A DNA stretch of 10,979 bases from Candidatus Doudnabacteria bacterium (lineage in GTDB: Bacteria > Patescibacteriota > Doudnabacteria > UBA920): assembly GCA_023245915.1 (NCBI GenBank), contig JAHFJK010000007.1, positions 8,972 through 19,950 of the forward strand, written 5' to 3'. The notes under the pieces were generated by a model. The model was not told the DNA's origin, searched no databases, and saw nothing but the letters and a program-made list of their open reading frames with translations. The translations under genes and the position numbers were made by a program. Positions 1 through 5,761 of the stretch are shown here, piece by piece. Within the stretch, counting starts at the first letter, position 1, and every line of letters begins with the position of its first letter.

Positions 1-1156
1 AGCGAATGGCCAGTGGTTCGCCTGTGGCGAATAAATGACGTAGATAAGATCTGGTGTGGTTCAAACAAAGATAGCAGTCGCAAGTTTCATCTATAGTTGA
101 AAAATCTTCTTTGTATTTTTCGTTGTCTATATTAATTGTCGAGTAACCTTCAACTTTTTTGTCATCCCGACCGAACCCGAGTGCATCCGAGGGTGAGTGG
201 AGGGATCTATTTTTAGATTCCTCGACTCGGCCCTTTGGGCCTCGCTCGGAATGACAAGACACGTAAAGTTTTCCATGCCTCGCCTCCCGAGTGGGAATTA
301 CGCAATCAAAAGTGTCGCAGCCCAAAGCTACTGCCTGCACAATATCAAAAGGCGTACCCACACCCAGCAAATGCTTGGGTGCAGTTTCCGGCAAATAAAG
401 GATTGCAAACGAAACCGCTTTCATCATTTCGGTATGCGGCTCCCCTACTGCCACGCCCCCGATTGCAAAACCTTCAAAGCCAAGACTGACCATATCCTCT
501 GCGGACTGTTTGCGAAGGTCGGCAAACGACGCGCCCTGGACAATCCCCCAAAGTTTTTGTCCGGGGTTAATTGGGTCGCCATCGGTCACAATTTTTTTGT
601 GTTCCTTAACAGCCCTCTCCGCCCAACGTTTGGTTAGTTCTATGGATAATTTTGATTTTTCGTATTCAAAAGGATAGCCGGGAAAGTCGTCTAAAATTAG
701 CGCGATGTCACTGCCCAAATTGGCCTGAATGTCTACAGATTTTTCCGGGGACAAAATTTCCGTGCGACCATCTAAGTCAAACTGAAAAGTTACACCGGCT
801 TCTCTCCCTACGGGAGATCTCCCGAAGGGAGACATCACTTTCCTCATTTTTGCCAACGAAAAAACCTGAAAGCCTCCGCTGTCTGTAAAAATCGGCCCTT
901 TCCAATTCATAAACTTGTGCAATCCTCCGGCTTTATAAATTAAAGCATCTCCCGGACGTTGCCAGAGGTGGTAGGTGTTGGCCAAAATAATATCAGCTCC
1001 CCAAAACTTTAATTCTTCCGAGGTGACAGATTTTACTGCGCCTTTCGTCCCAATAGGCAAAAACGCAGGTGTACGAACATCGCCGTGGGCGGTGTAAATT
1101 AGGCCATTCCTAACTTTGGAAAAAGTATCTGATTTTAGGATTTCGAAATAGCTCAT
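1..1156 (-). CDS. tgt: Queuine tRNA-ribosyltransferase (tRNA-guanine transglycosylase), 3' end beyond the window, with two in-frame repeat insertions
   Basis: The enzyme exchanges guanine-34 of tRNAs with GUN anticodons for a 7-deazaguanine base (preQ1 in bacteria) in queuosine synthesis. I translated the minus strand from ATG at 1156: 385 codons stay open to the left edge. Family motifs are clear: TDSGGFQ with the first catalytic Asp at about residue 92, GIVQG near 204-208, GGVAVGE near 233-239, FDCVIPTR with the nucleophile Asp at about 284, and CDCYLC at 359-364, three of the four zinc ligands. The expected ligand His and the C-terminus lie outside the window. Residues 109-118 and roughly 301-332 have no counterpart in the E. 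coli or Zymomonas enzymes as I recall them, and coincide with palindromic DNA repeats. The ATG fits the usual N-terminus, but has no Shine-Dalgarno sequence and sits just after a terminator-like hairpin. Activity is plausible because the motifs are intact; the effect of the insertions is unknown. Confidence 0.93.
   Translation of the reverse strand, partial: MSYFEILKSDTFSKVRNGLIYTAHGDVRTPAFLPIGTKGAVKSVTSEELKFWGADIILANTYHLWQRPGDALIYKAGGLHKFMNWKGPIFTDSGGFQVFSLAKMRKVMSPFGRSPVGREAGVTFQFDLDGRTEILSPEKSVDIQANLGSDIALILDDFPGYPFEYEKSKLSIELTKRWAERAVKEHKKIVTDGDPINPGQKLWGIVQGASFADLRKQSAEDMVSLGFEGFAIGGVAVGEPHTEMMKAVSFAILYLPETAPKHLLGVGTPFDIVQAVALGCDTFDCVIPTREARHGKLYVSCHSERGPKGRVEESKNRSLHSPSDALGFGRDDKKVEGYSTINIDNEKYKEDFSTIDETCDCYLCLNHTRSYLRHLFATGEPLAIR
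161..255. repeat. About 95-bp imperfect foldback repeat inside tgt
   Basis: The element begins gtcatcccga and ends tcggaatgac, so its ends are inverted copies with one mismatch in ten. The centre is also inverted (gggatct, then a short T-rich loop, then agattcc), and one half carries ggccctttgggcc. The whole element can therefore fold on itself. Read on the minus strand it is open and encodes residues of about 301-332 of Tgt, beginning C-H-S-E-R. Elements with GTCATTCCGA-type ends are widespread small palindromic repeats in bacterial genomes, from general knowledge. Insertion of palindromic elements into reading frames is known in Rickettsia (RPE). Only one copy is seen in this window. Confidence 0.85.
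803..832. repeat. Tandem pair of 15-bp mini-hairpins inside tgt
   Basis: Positions 803-817 and 818-832 are two adjacent units of the form tctccc-NNN-gggaga, with loops tac and gaa. Each unit is a perfect 6-bp inverted repeat, and the pair is also a larger palindrome around agatct. On the minus strand the 30 bases are exactly ten codons (S-P-F-G-R-S-P-V-G-R, residues 109-118 of Tgt). Removing them rejoins K-V-M to E-A-G-V-T-F, which fits the usual Tgt sequence in this loop without a gap. Confidence 0.85.
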
Positions 1157-1159
1157 AAT

Positions 1160-1191
1160 AACAAAACAGCACTCCTCGACTCAGAGCGCTG
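1160..1191 (-). terminator. Terminator-like hairpin between the small gene and tgt
   Basis: On the minus strand, CAGCGCTC (1191-1184) pairs with GAGTGCTG (1174-1167), seven Watson-Crick pairs and one G-T, with a 9-base loop. It is followed by TTTTGTTATT. This is the layout of a Rho-independent terminator for the pnp-side transcript. The T-tract runs almost straight into the tgt start codon at 1156, so the hairpin could instead be an attenuator or part of the tgt leader. Confidence 0.6.
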
Positions 1192-1198
1192 CTTTAGG

Positions 1199-1552
1199 TT
1201 AATGAATCGTTTGCTTCCGAAGACTTGCAAGTATCTCCTTAAAAGCGTCTCTTCCATTTTTGTTCACAGCATCAGCAATAGTAAATCTCGATTCGGCTTT
1301 GTTTTTAAAATACTTCACAATTTCTCTATCAGAAATGTTCGGATATTGCTCAAAGAAACCTATTTCAGACCTTATTTGTTCTACCTCTGCTTCTCCCAAG
1401 TTCTCCAAATCTTTATATCCTTGAACTTCGTTCCTCCGCAAGGCGTCCTGAACAGTTTTTCTTTTGTTCCGAAAATCACCGGTCTGGCCATAAGGCACCC
1501 CGTCTAGGCTTGCAATAATCCTGTCTTCATTGCTAGAAAAATTTTTACTCAT
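1199..1552 (-). CDS. Small protein of unknown function downstream of pnp
   Basis: This 117-residue product is not one I recognise. It is hydrophilic, with no signal peptide or membrane segment. It is rich in charged residues, with probable helices in the middle (DALRRNEV through EVEQIRSEIGFF) and at the C-terminus (GRDAFKEILASLRK). It starts 25 bases after the pnp stop codon and is followed by a terminator-like hairpin, so it is probably the last gene of a pnp transcript. No convincing Shine-Dalgarno sequence precedes the ATG; the spacer is very AT-rich. A long reading frame also exists on the opposite strand here, but the minus-strand one fits the strand of its neighbours and the intergenic signals. 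A helical nucleic-acid- or protein-binding role is possible but not shown. Confidence 0.6.
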   Translation of the reverse strand: MSKNFSSNEDRIIASLDGVPYGQTGDFRNKRKTVQDALRRNEVQGYKDLENLGEAEVEQIRSEIGFFEQYPNISDREIVKYFKNKAESRFTIADAVNKNGRDAFKEILASLRKQTIH

Positions 1553-1577
1553 AAAATTAATTTAAATTGTAAAACCC

Positions 1578-3824
1578 TTACCTGTCAAAACTCCTTCTGG
1601 GAGGCCTGCCGCCGCCGCGGCCAAAACCGCCGGGCCTGGGAGGACGCGGACGGAAATCACTGTCATTGCCATGGCCAAACGCCCCTGCCGCGCCTTCCGG
1701 CGCCGGGCCGGCAAAGGGCTTGTGGGTTAAATTAATCCTGCCCTGCTCATCTATTTCACTCACCTGGACTTTTAAAGTATCGCCGATTTTTACCACATCT
1801 TCAACTCGCCCAACGCGATAGTTGGCCAGCTGGGAAATATGCACCAAACCTTCCTTGCCCGGCAAGACTTCCACAAACGCGCCAAAATCCATTAAGCGCG
1901 TAACCTTGCCCTCGTAAATTTCTCCGGGTTCCACTTCTTTAACAATATTTTGTATCCATTCAACTGCTTTTTTGGACATTTCCGCGTCTGTCGAGGTCAC
2001 CATTACCAAACCGTCGTCTTCAATATCAATTTTTACGCCCGGACAGTTGGCAATAATTTCATTAATAGTTTTTCCGCCGCTACCAATAACTTCGCGGATT
2101 TTGTCAGGTTTGATTTTGAAAGATGTAATTCTCGGCGCGTAAGGAGAAAGCTCGGCGCGAGGCGCAGGTAAAACTTCCTTCATTTTGCTTATAATGTGCA
2201 CGCGCGCCGGCTTGGCCTCTTCTAAAGCCTGTTGCAAAATATCCGCGCTCAAGCCCTTGACCTTCATATCCAACTGAAGCGCGGTAACGCCTTCTTCACT
2301 ACCTGTGACTTTAAAGTCCATATGGCCATTAAAATCTTCTATGCCAGCAATATCTGTTAAGACTTTAAACTTGGAATTATCTGTCTCATCCATAACCAAA
2401 CCCATAGCGCAGCCGCCAATAATTTCTTTAATTGGCACGCCCGCGTCCATTAAGGCCAGAGTGGAACCGCAAGTCGAGGCCATAGAAGTCGAACCGTTGG
2501 AAGATAAAACTTCGGAAACCAGCCGCATGGTGTAAGGAAAAGCCTCTTGTAGAGGCAAGACCACTTCCACGGCGCGCTCGGCCAGCATACCGTGGCCAAT
2601 TTCCCTGCGGCCCGCGCCGCGAATGGGAGTAACTTCACCCACGCTGTAGCCGGGCATATTGTAATGGTGGATGTAGCGCTTGGCCCTGCCGTCCAGCGGG
2701 TCTTCCATACCATCCAATAATTGTTCGTCACCTTTGCTGCCCAAAGTCACCACAGTTAAAGCCTGGGTTTCGCCGCGGGTAAACAAAGCCGAGCCGTGCG
2801 TCCTCGGCAACACACCGACTTCACAGGTTATGGGTCGGGTTTGGTTTAATTTCCTGCCGTCAACCCTGCGCTCTTTACTAAGTATTTGATGTTGTTGGTA
2901 TTTTTTTAAGATTAAATCTGCTGCGCCCGCGACTTCTTTAGCAATGTCCACGCCTTGTATTTCTTTAAGCTCCGATATAACTTTGTCAGCCGTCTGTTTA
3001 ATTAAAGCGTCAATATTTTTTTCTCTTTCTTGCTTGGCTGTAACGTAAACTGCGGAATCAATTTTATCTTCCGAAAGCAGCTCTTTAACTTTTCCGTAAA
3101 CATCCTGATTCAAAGAAACAATAATCGGTTCAGCCTTGGGGACATTCAACTGACTGGCAAATTCAACTTGGGTTTTTACCAGCTCGCCTAAAAAGGGTTG
3201 GGCAAATTTTATGGCTTGAACAATTTCTTCTTCTTTTACCAGCATGGCGCCCATCTCCACCATAATAATGTGGTCGCCTGTGCCGCAGACAATTAAGTCC
3301 ATGCTGGACTTTTCCTGCTGCTCATGGGTTGGGTTGACTATATATTGGCCTTCGACTTTGCCCACGCGCACGCCGGCTACCGGTCCGTCATAAGGAATGC
3401 GGGAAATAGCCAAAGCCATGGAAGCCGCGTTTACCGCCACCATGTCCGGCTCATTTACGCCGTCAATGGAAAGCACCGTGGCCACCACCTGAACGTCGTT
3501 GCGCATGCCGTCCGGAAACAGCGGCCGAAGGCTTCTGTCTATAACCCGGCCTTTTAATATGGCGTCGTCTGTAGCCCGGCCTTCGCGCTTAACCCAGCGT
3601 GAGCCTTTAATTTTTCCCGCAGCATACAGCCTTTCTTCGTAATCTACTAACAGGGGAAAATAATCTATGTTGCTTCTAACTTCCTTGCTCATTACCGCGG
3701 TGGCCAATACTACGGTATCGCCCAGGCGGGCCAAAACCGCGCCGTCAGCCTGGCCTGCCAGTTTTCCGGTTTCAAATACTAAGTCAGCGCTGCCGACTTT
3801 ACAAACTATTTTTTTGCTATCCAT
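1578..3824 (-). CDS. pnp: Polyribonucleotide nucleotidyltransferase (PNPase)
   Basis: PNPase degrades RNA 3' to 5' by phosphorolysis, releasing nucleoside diphosphates, and can also add tails; it normally works as a trimer in the cytoplasm. The 748-residue product has the full family layout: a first RNase PH-like domain, a helical linker, a second RNase PH-like domain with GRREIGHGMLAERAVE and SNGSTSMASTCGS, then a KH domain (IREVIGSGGKTINEI) and an S1 domain (YEGKVTRLMDFGAFVEV). The catalytic metal-binding residues are kept: an Asp in IEDFNGHMDFK, the following MDF Asp, and the Lys. About 45 residues after S1 are rich in Gly, Arg and Pro, which suggests an extra RNA-binding tail. The start is supported by AAGGAAG (3830-3836) five bases upstream. 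The common neighbour rpsO is absent here. A weak promoter may lie in the 3825-3980 spacer. Confidence 0.98.
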   Translation of the reverse strand: MDSKKIVCKVGSADLVFETGKLAGQADGAVLARLGDTVVLATAVMSKEVRSNIDYFPLLVDYEERLYAAGKIKGSRWVKREGRATDDAILKGRVIDRSLRPLFPDGMRNDVQVVATVLSIDGVNEPDMVAVNAASMALAISRIPYDGPVAGVRVGKVEGQYIVNPTHEQQEKSSMDLIVCGTGDHIIMVEMGAMLVKEEEIVQAIKFAQPFLGELVKTQVEFASQLNVPKAEPIIVSLNQDVYGKVKELLSEDKIDSAVYVTAKQEREKNIDALIKQTADKVISELKEIQGVDIAKEVAGAADLILKKYQQHQILSKERRVDGRKLNQTRPITCEVGVLPRTHGSALFTRGETQALTVVTLGSKGDEQLLDGMEDPLDGRAKRYIHHYNMPGYSVGEVTPIRGAGRREIGHGMLAERAVEVVLPLQEAFPYTMRLVSEVLSSNGSTSMASTCGSTLALMDAGVPIKEIIGGCAMGLVMDETDNSKFKVLTDIAGIEDFNGHMDFKVTGSEEGVTALQLDMKVKGLSADILQQALEEAKPARVHIISKMKEVLPAPRAELSPYAPRITSFKIKPDKIREVIGSGGKTINEIIANCPGVKIDIEDDGLVMVTSTDAEMSKKAVEWIQNIVKEVEPGEIYEGKVTRLMDFGAFVEVLPGKEGLVHISQLANYRVGRVEDVVKIGDTLKVQVSEIDEQGRINLTHKPFAGPAPEGAAGAFGHGNDSDFRPRPPRPGGFGRGGGRPPRRSFDR

Positions 3825-3980
3825 CTAAACTTCCTTCTGTTTCAGGATGATTTTCAGATTAACGAGACTATAATTTAAGTCTTCGCGATATCTGCCAACC
3901 ATCGCTGTTAATTGTAAATTTTAACTGTTAATTATTATTGCTATAAACAAATCTCTGGGCGACCACCACAATGTCAGCAA
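3825..3980. other. Spacer between response regulator and pnp
   Basis: This AT-rich spacer holds the pnp ribosome binding site and no gene that I can see. Two copies of ctgttaatt lie at 3905-3913 and 3925-3933. On the minus strand a TTGGCA followed about 17 bases later by AATTAT is a weak promoter candidate for pnp. No terminator hairpin follows the response regulator gene, so read-through into pnp is possible. Confidence 0.4.
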
Positions 3981-4379
3981 TTATACTTTGGTCTTGTTCA
4001 GGACTTCTTTAATCTTGTTTGCTATCTCATCTGGGGTAAAATATGCCTTAACCAAATAATCGTTCGCCCGCAAACCTCTGGCTTTTAAAATATCCTGATT
4101 GCTCCAAAGGTTGCTTAAAACTATGACTGGCGTGTTTGCCAGTTTTTTGTCGGGATTTTCGCGGATTTTTTGCAAAACCTGGAACCCGTCCATTTCCGGC
4201 ATCATCAAATCCAGCAAGAGGATATCCGGGGGCTCCTGCTCAAACATTTCCATAGCCTTGACCCCGTCTTCGGCATGGCGAACGGCAAAACCGTTGATGC
4301 TCAACTTATGGCTGACAATTTCAGCCATGGACGGGTCATCCTCGGCCACAATAATCTTTTTTTGTATGTTTGCAGGCAT
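3981..4379 (-). CDS. Single-domain response regulator (receiver domain only)
   Basis: The 132-residue product is a complete CheY-like receiver domain and nothing more. The acidic pocket is E13-D14-D15, the phospho-acceptor is D57 in LLLDLMMPEMDG, the switch Ser is S89 in VIVLSNL, and the conserved Lys is K111 in DYLVKA. No DNA-binding or enzymatic output domain follows, so it probably acts by protein contact or as a phosphorelay intermediate. No histidine kinase is encoded in the window. The ATG at 4379 has no Shine-Dalgarno sequence; a good promoter places the transcript start about 18 bases upstream, so the leader is very short. It is transcribed divergently from the membrane protein gene at 4611, and the two promoters nearly touch. 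Confidence 0.95.
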   Translation of the reverse strand: MPANIQKKIIVAEDDPSMAEIVSHKLSINGFAVRHAEDGVKAMEMFEQEPPDILLLDLMMPEMDGFQVLQKIRENPDKKLANTPVIVLSNLWSNQDILKARGLRANDYLVKAYFTPDEIANKIKEVLNKTKV

Positions 4380-4403
4380 GTTTTTTGGTTTTGGATGTTT
4401 AAT

Positions 4404-4433
4404 ATTATATCACAAACAGCAAAAAAAAAGCAA
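4404..4433 (-). promoter_or_regulatory. Promoter of the response regulator gene
   Basis: On the minus strand TTGCTT (4433-4428) is followed after 18 bases by TATAAT (4409-4404), preceded by TGA, which makes an extended -10. The spacer contains a run of T. The predicted transcript start is around 4397. Confidence 0.65.
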
Positions 4434-4434
4434 T

Positions 4435-4463
4435 TTGACATTCTTGTATAAAAAGGCTATATT
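4435..4463 (+). promoter_or_regulatory. Promoter of the membrane protein gene
   Basis: A consensus -35 TTGACA (4435-4440) is followed after 17 bases by TATATT (4458-4463). Transcription should start near 4470, leaving a leader of about 140 bases before the ATG at 4611. The -35 element lies one base from the -35 of the opposite promoter. Confidence 0.75.
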
Positions 4464-4509
4464 TTATTTGACTTTGAAAAATAATTTTATCCAGTGCCTT
4501 CCATAAATA

Positions 4510-4576
4510 ATCACCGTTTCTTGCAACGGTGATGAATGGAGTTTTAGGCTTCCTGCGGGATTTAAATCCGGGCAGG
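4510..4576 (+). promoter_or_regulatory. Two hairpins in the 5' leader of the membrane protein gene
   Basis: The first hairpin has perfect 9-bp arms, ATCACCGTT (4510-4518) and AACGGTGAT (4525-4533), with a 6-base loop. The second pairs CCTGC (4552-4556) with GCAGG (4572-4576) around the palindrome GGATTTAAATCC (4558-4569). Neither has a U-tract behind it, so they look like leader structure and not like terminators. No known riboswitch class was recognised. Confidence 0.55.
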
Positions 4577-4610
4577 CAGGTGTTGGATTTGTTGAAACAA
4601 AAGGAAAAAA

Positions 4611-5066
4611 ATGAAAAATAAATCTTCAATTATTCTGCTTGTACTTGTAGTCGCTTTAGCCCTGGTGGCGCTTATTTTTGGAAAATCACGTTTTTCCAGC
4701 CAGCAAGACAAAAACGCTGAAATAAAAAAACAGCCGCCCAAAGCCGTCTCCCAAAGCTTAATTATAGTATCTCCTAAGTTCCCCAAAGGCTTGCCATTGG
4801 AAACCGGCGTTAACGCCCTTAATGCTTACGAAATCAACACCAAACCCACGAGTTATAACATTTCCTACAATTCAAAAAAGTCGCTGCAAGAAAACGCAAA
4901 AATTTATAAAACTTATATTGAATCTTCGGGTTTCAAAATAGTAAAAACTATTGAAAAAGCAGACACAATTTTCTACAATTCTTCCAAAGATGGCAACACT
5001 TTATCTGCTTTTATAAGAGATAAAAATGGGCAAATTAAGGTTTCGTTGACCTACGAGCCCAAATAA
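4611..5066 (+). CDS. Small membrane-anchored protein of unknown function
   Basis: The 151-residue product has a Lys-rich start and one hydrophobic segment at about residues 7-24, followed by charged residues (GKSRFSSQQDKN). This is typical of an N-terminal signal anchor with the rest outside the membrane. The remaining 120 residues are mixed, with motifs such as YNISYNSKKSLQENAKIYKTYIESSGFKIV. That pattern suggests a small alpha/beta domain in which a helix packs on strands, as in several uncharacterised extracytoplasmic domains; I cannot name a family. No lipobox Cys is seen. The start is set by AAGGA (4601-4605) five bases before the ATG. A consensus promoter and a structured leader precede it, and a hairpin follows the stop codon, so it is probably a single-gene transcript. 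Confidence 0.82.
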   Translation: MKNKSSIILLVLVVALALVALIFGKSRFSSQQDKNAEIKKQPPKAVSQSLIIVSPKFPKGLPLETGVNALNAYEINTKPTSYNISYNSKKSLQENAKIYKTYIESSGFKIVKTIEKADTIFYNSSKDGNTLSAFIRDKNGQIKVSLTYEPK

Positions 5067-5071
5067 CATCA

Positions 5072-5094
5072 GAACTCACGCACTGCGTAAGTTC
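5072..5094 (+). terminator. Hairpin directly after the membrane protein gene
   Basis: GAACTCACGC (5072-5081) and GCGTAAGTTC (5085-5094) form a 10-bp stem with one mismatch and a 3-base loop, starting six bases after the stop codon. The downstream sequence is AT-rich but has no clean T-run, so it is an imperfect terminator or a 3'-end stabilising structure. Confidence 0.4.
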
Positions 5095-5100
5095 AATAAA

Positions 5101-5124
5101 ATTAGTTTTCAAATTAGTTTTCAA
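5101..5124. repeat. Two tandem 12-bp units
   Basis: attagttttcaa occurs twice back to back at 5101-5112 and 5113-5124, ending next to the -35 element at 5127. It may be simple slippage, or a pair of binding sites just upstream of the promoter. Confidence 0.6.
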
Positions 5125-5126
5125 AT

Positions 5127-5155
5127 TTGACAAAAGTTTGATTTTGTGCTACTGT
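5127..5155 (+). promoter_or_regulatory. Promoter upstream of the nucleotidyltransferase
   Basis: TTGACA (5127-5132) is separated by 17 bases from TACTGT (5150-5155). The bases TGC just before the -10 hexamer make it an extended -10. The transcript would start near 5162, about 120 bases before the nucleotidyltransferase start codon. Confidence 0.6.
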
Positions 5156-5172
5156 GCATGCACAATCAAACT
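5135..5172. promoter_or_regulatory. Inverted repeat over the promoter, candidate operator
   Basis: AGTTTGATT plus GTGC (5135-5149, with two extra T between them) matches GCACAATCAAACT (5160-5172) in reverse complement over 13 pairs. A second perfect palindrome, TGTGCATGCACA (5153-5164), lies inside it. The structure spans from the promoter spacer through the predicted transcription start, which is where a repressor would bind. It could also fold as RNA only in transcripts that read in from upstream. Confidence 0.55.
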
Positions 5173-5191
5173 GTTGTAATATATTTTTGAT

Positions 5192-5263
5192 ATGGCAGTA
5201 TTGTCAAGAGAAATTCAATATATTAAAGATCAAGCATACCTGAAAGATATTTTTCAAAAATAA
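5192..5263 (+). CDS. Possible 23-residue leader peptide or gene remnant
   Basis: An ATG at 5192 opens a short frame of 23 codons (MAVLSREIQYIKDQAYLK and onward) that ends at 5263, between the promoter and the nucleotidyltransferase gene. The amphipathic, charged composition looks protein-like, but there is no Shine-Dalgarno sequence and the length is too short to judge. It could be a leader peptide or the last trace of a partner gene. An accidental frame is equally possible. Confidence 0.25.
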   Translation: MAVLSREIQYIKDQAYLKDIFQK

Positions 5264-5281
5264 AGGATAATTGTAAATTTT

Positions 5282-5590
5282 ATGAGGCTTGAACACGAAT
5301 CAGAAAAATTACTAAAAGAAAAAATTTTGCAGATTGTAGGCAAATATTTGGATCTGTCCAAATACCGCGTTTTTTTCTTTGGTTCGCGGGTGACCGGCAA
5401 AGCCCGCGAAGCCTCTGATATTGATGTAGGTATTGAGGGCAAAGAGCCTGTGTCGCTTCGGGTTTTAAATGGCATTCGCGAAGAAATAGAAGAATTGCCC
5501 GTCTTATATAAAATTGATGTGGTTGACTTTGCGGAGACAAACGAAAAATTTAAGCGGGTGGCCAAAGAGCATCTTGAATTGGTAAATTAA
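5282..5590 (+). CDS. Minimal nucleotidyltransferase, MNT antitoxin type
   Basis: The 102-residue product is a minimal nucleotidyltransferase of the pol-beta superfamily. The signature is complete: G34-S35 in FFFGSRVTGKA, then S45-D46-I47-D48 for metal binding, and a third carboxylate around D79 in YKIDVVDF. In the HEPN/MNT toxin-antitoxin systems such proteins neutralise the HEPN ribonuclease, in some systems by AMPylating it. Here no HEPN gene of about 130 codons is found on either side. The downstream 170 bases contain only tiny frames, and upstream there is just a 23-codon frame. The start lies about 14 bases after AAAGGA, a loose ribosome binding site. A palindrome over the upstream promoter suggests its expression is controlled. 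It may be an orphan antitoxin, or work with a partner elsewhere. Confidence 0.88.
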   Translation: MRLEHESEKLLKEKILQIVGKYLDLSKYRVFFFGSRVTGKAREASDIDVGIEGKEPVSLRVLNGIREEIEELPVLYKIDVVDFAETNEKFKRVAKEHLELVN

Positions 5591-5761
5591 AGTTTAATCC
5601 TATGTCAACTTTTGAATCTTTAATGCCGAACCCACGGCGGAGCAGTTAAGTTAATTGTTAATAGTCAATCGTTAATTGTTCAATTCAACTTCTCCCCCGT
5701 GCGTTTGCTAGTTCAATCCAAAGCAAGCGCAACTCTTTCCCATCAGGGAAAGGAGGTTTAG
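5591..5761. other. Spacer between nucleotidyltransferase and secreted-protein gene
   Basis: No gene of normal size is seen; the longest ATG frame is about 15 codons at 5602. The stretch contains gttaattgtt twice (5650-5659 and 5671-5680) and two hairpins next to the following start codon. No promoter with good -35 and -10 elements was found. Confidence 0.5.
5701..5756 (+). promoter_or_regulatory. Strong ribosome binding site partly inside a hairpin
   Basis: AAGGAGG (5750-5756) lies five bases before the ATG at 5762, the strongest Shine-Dalgarno sequence in the window. Its first bases belong to the 3' arm of a perfect 7-bp hairpin, CTTTCCC (5735-5741) with GGGAAAG (5746-5752) and loop ATCA. 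A second hairpin lies just upstream, GCGTTTGCT (5701-5709) with AGCAAGCGC (5722-5730). The arrangement could limit ribosome access. Confidence 0.5.

Noticed and set aside
161..255. A transposon or insertion sequence in tgt
   Set aside because: The element is under 100 bp, encodes no transposase and no target duplication is evident; it fits a small palindromic repeat better.
197..888. Plus-strand reading frames over the left edge
   Set aside because: They are the complement of tgt, whose conserved motifs are continuous on the minus strand.
1202..1507. Plus-strand frame opposite the small gene after pnp
   Set aside because: It lies antisense within the pnp-side transcript and has no ribosome binding site or family resemblance; the minus-strand frame fits the spacing to pnp and the hairpin.
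1950..3557. Several frames on either strand within pnp
   Set aside because: They overlap a complete PNPase with all domains and motifs in one frame.
5101..5172. CRISPR-like repeat array
   Set aside because: There are only two directly adjoining 12-bp units without spacers, and no cas genes are present.
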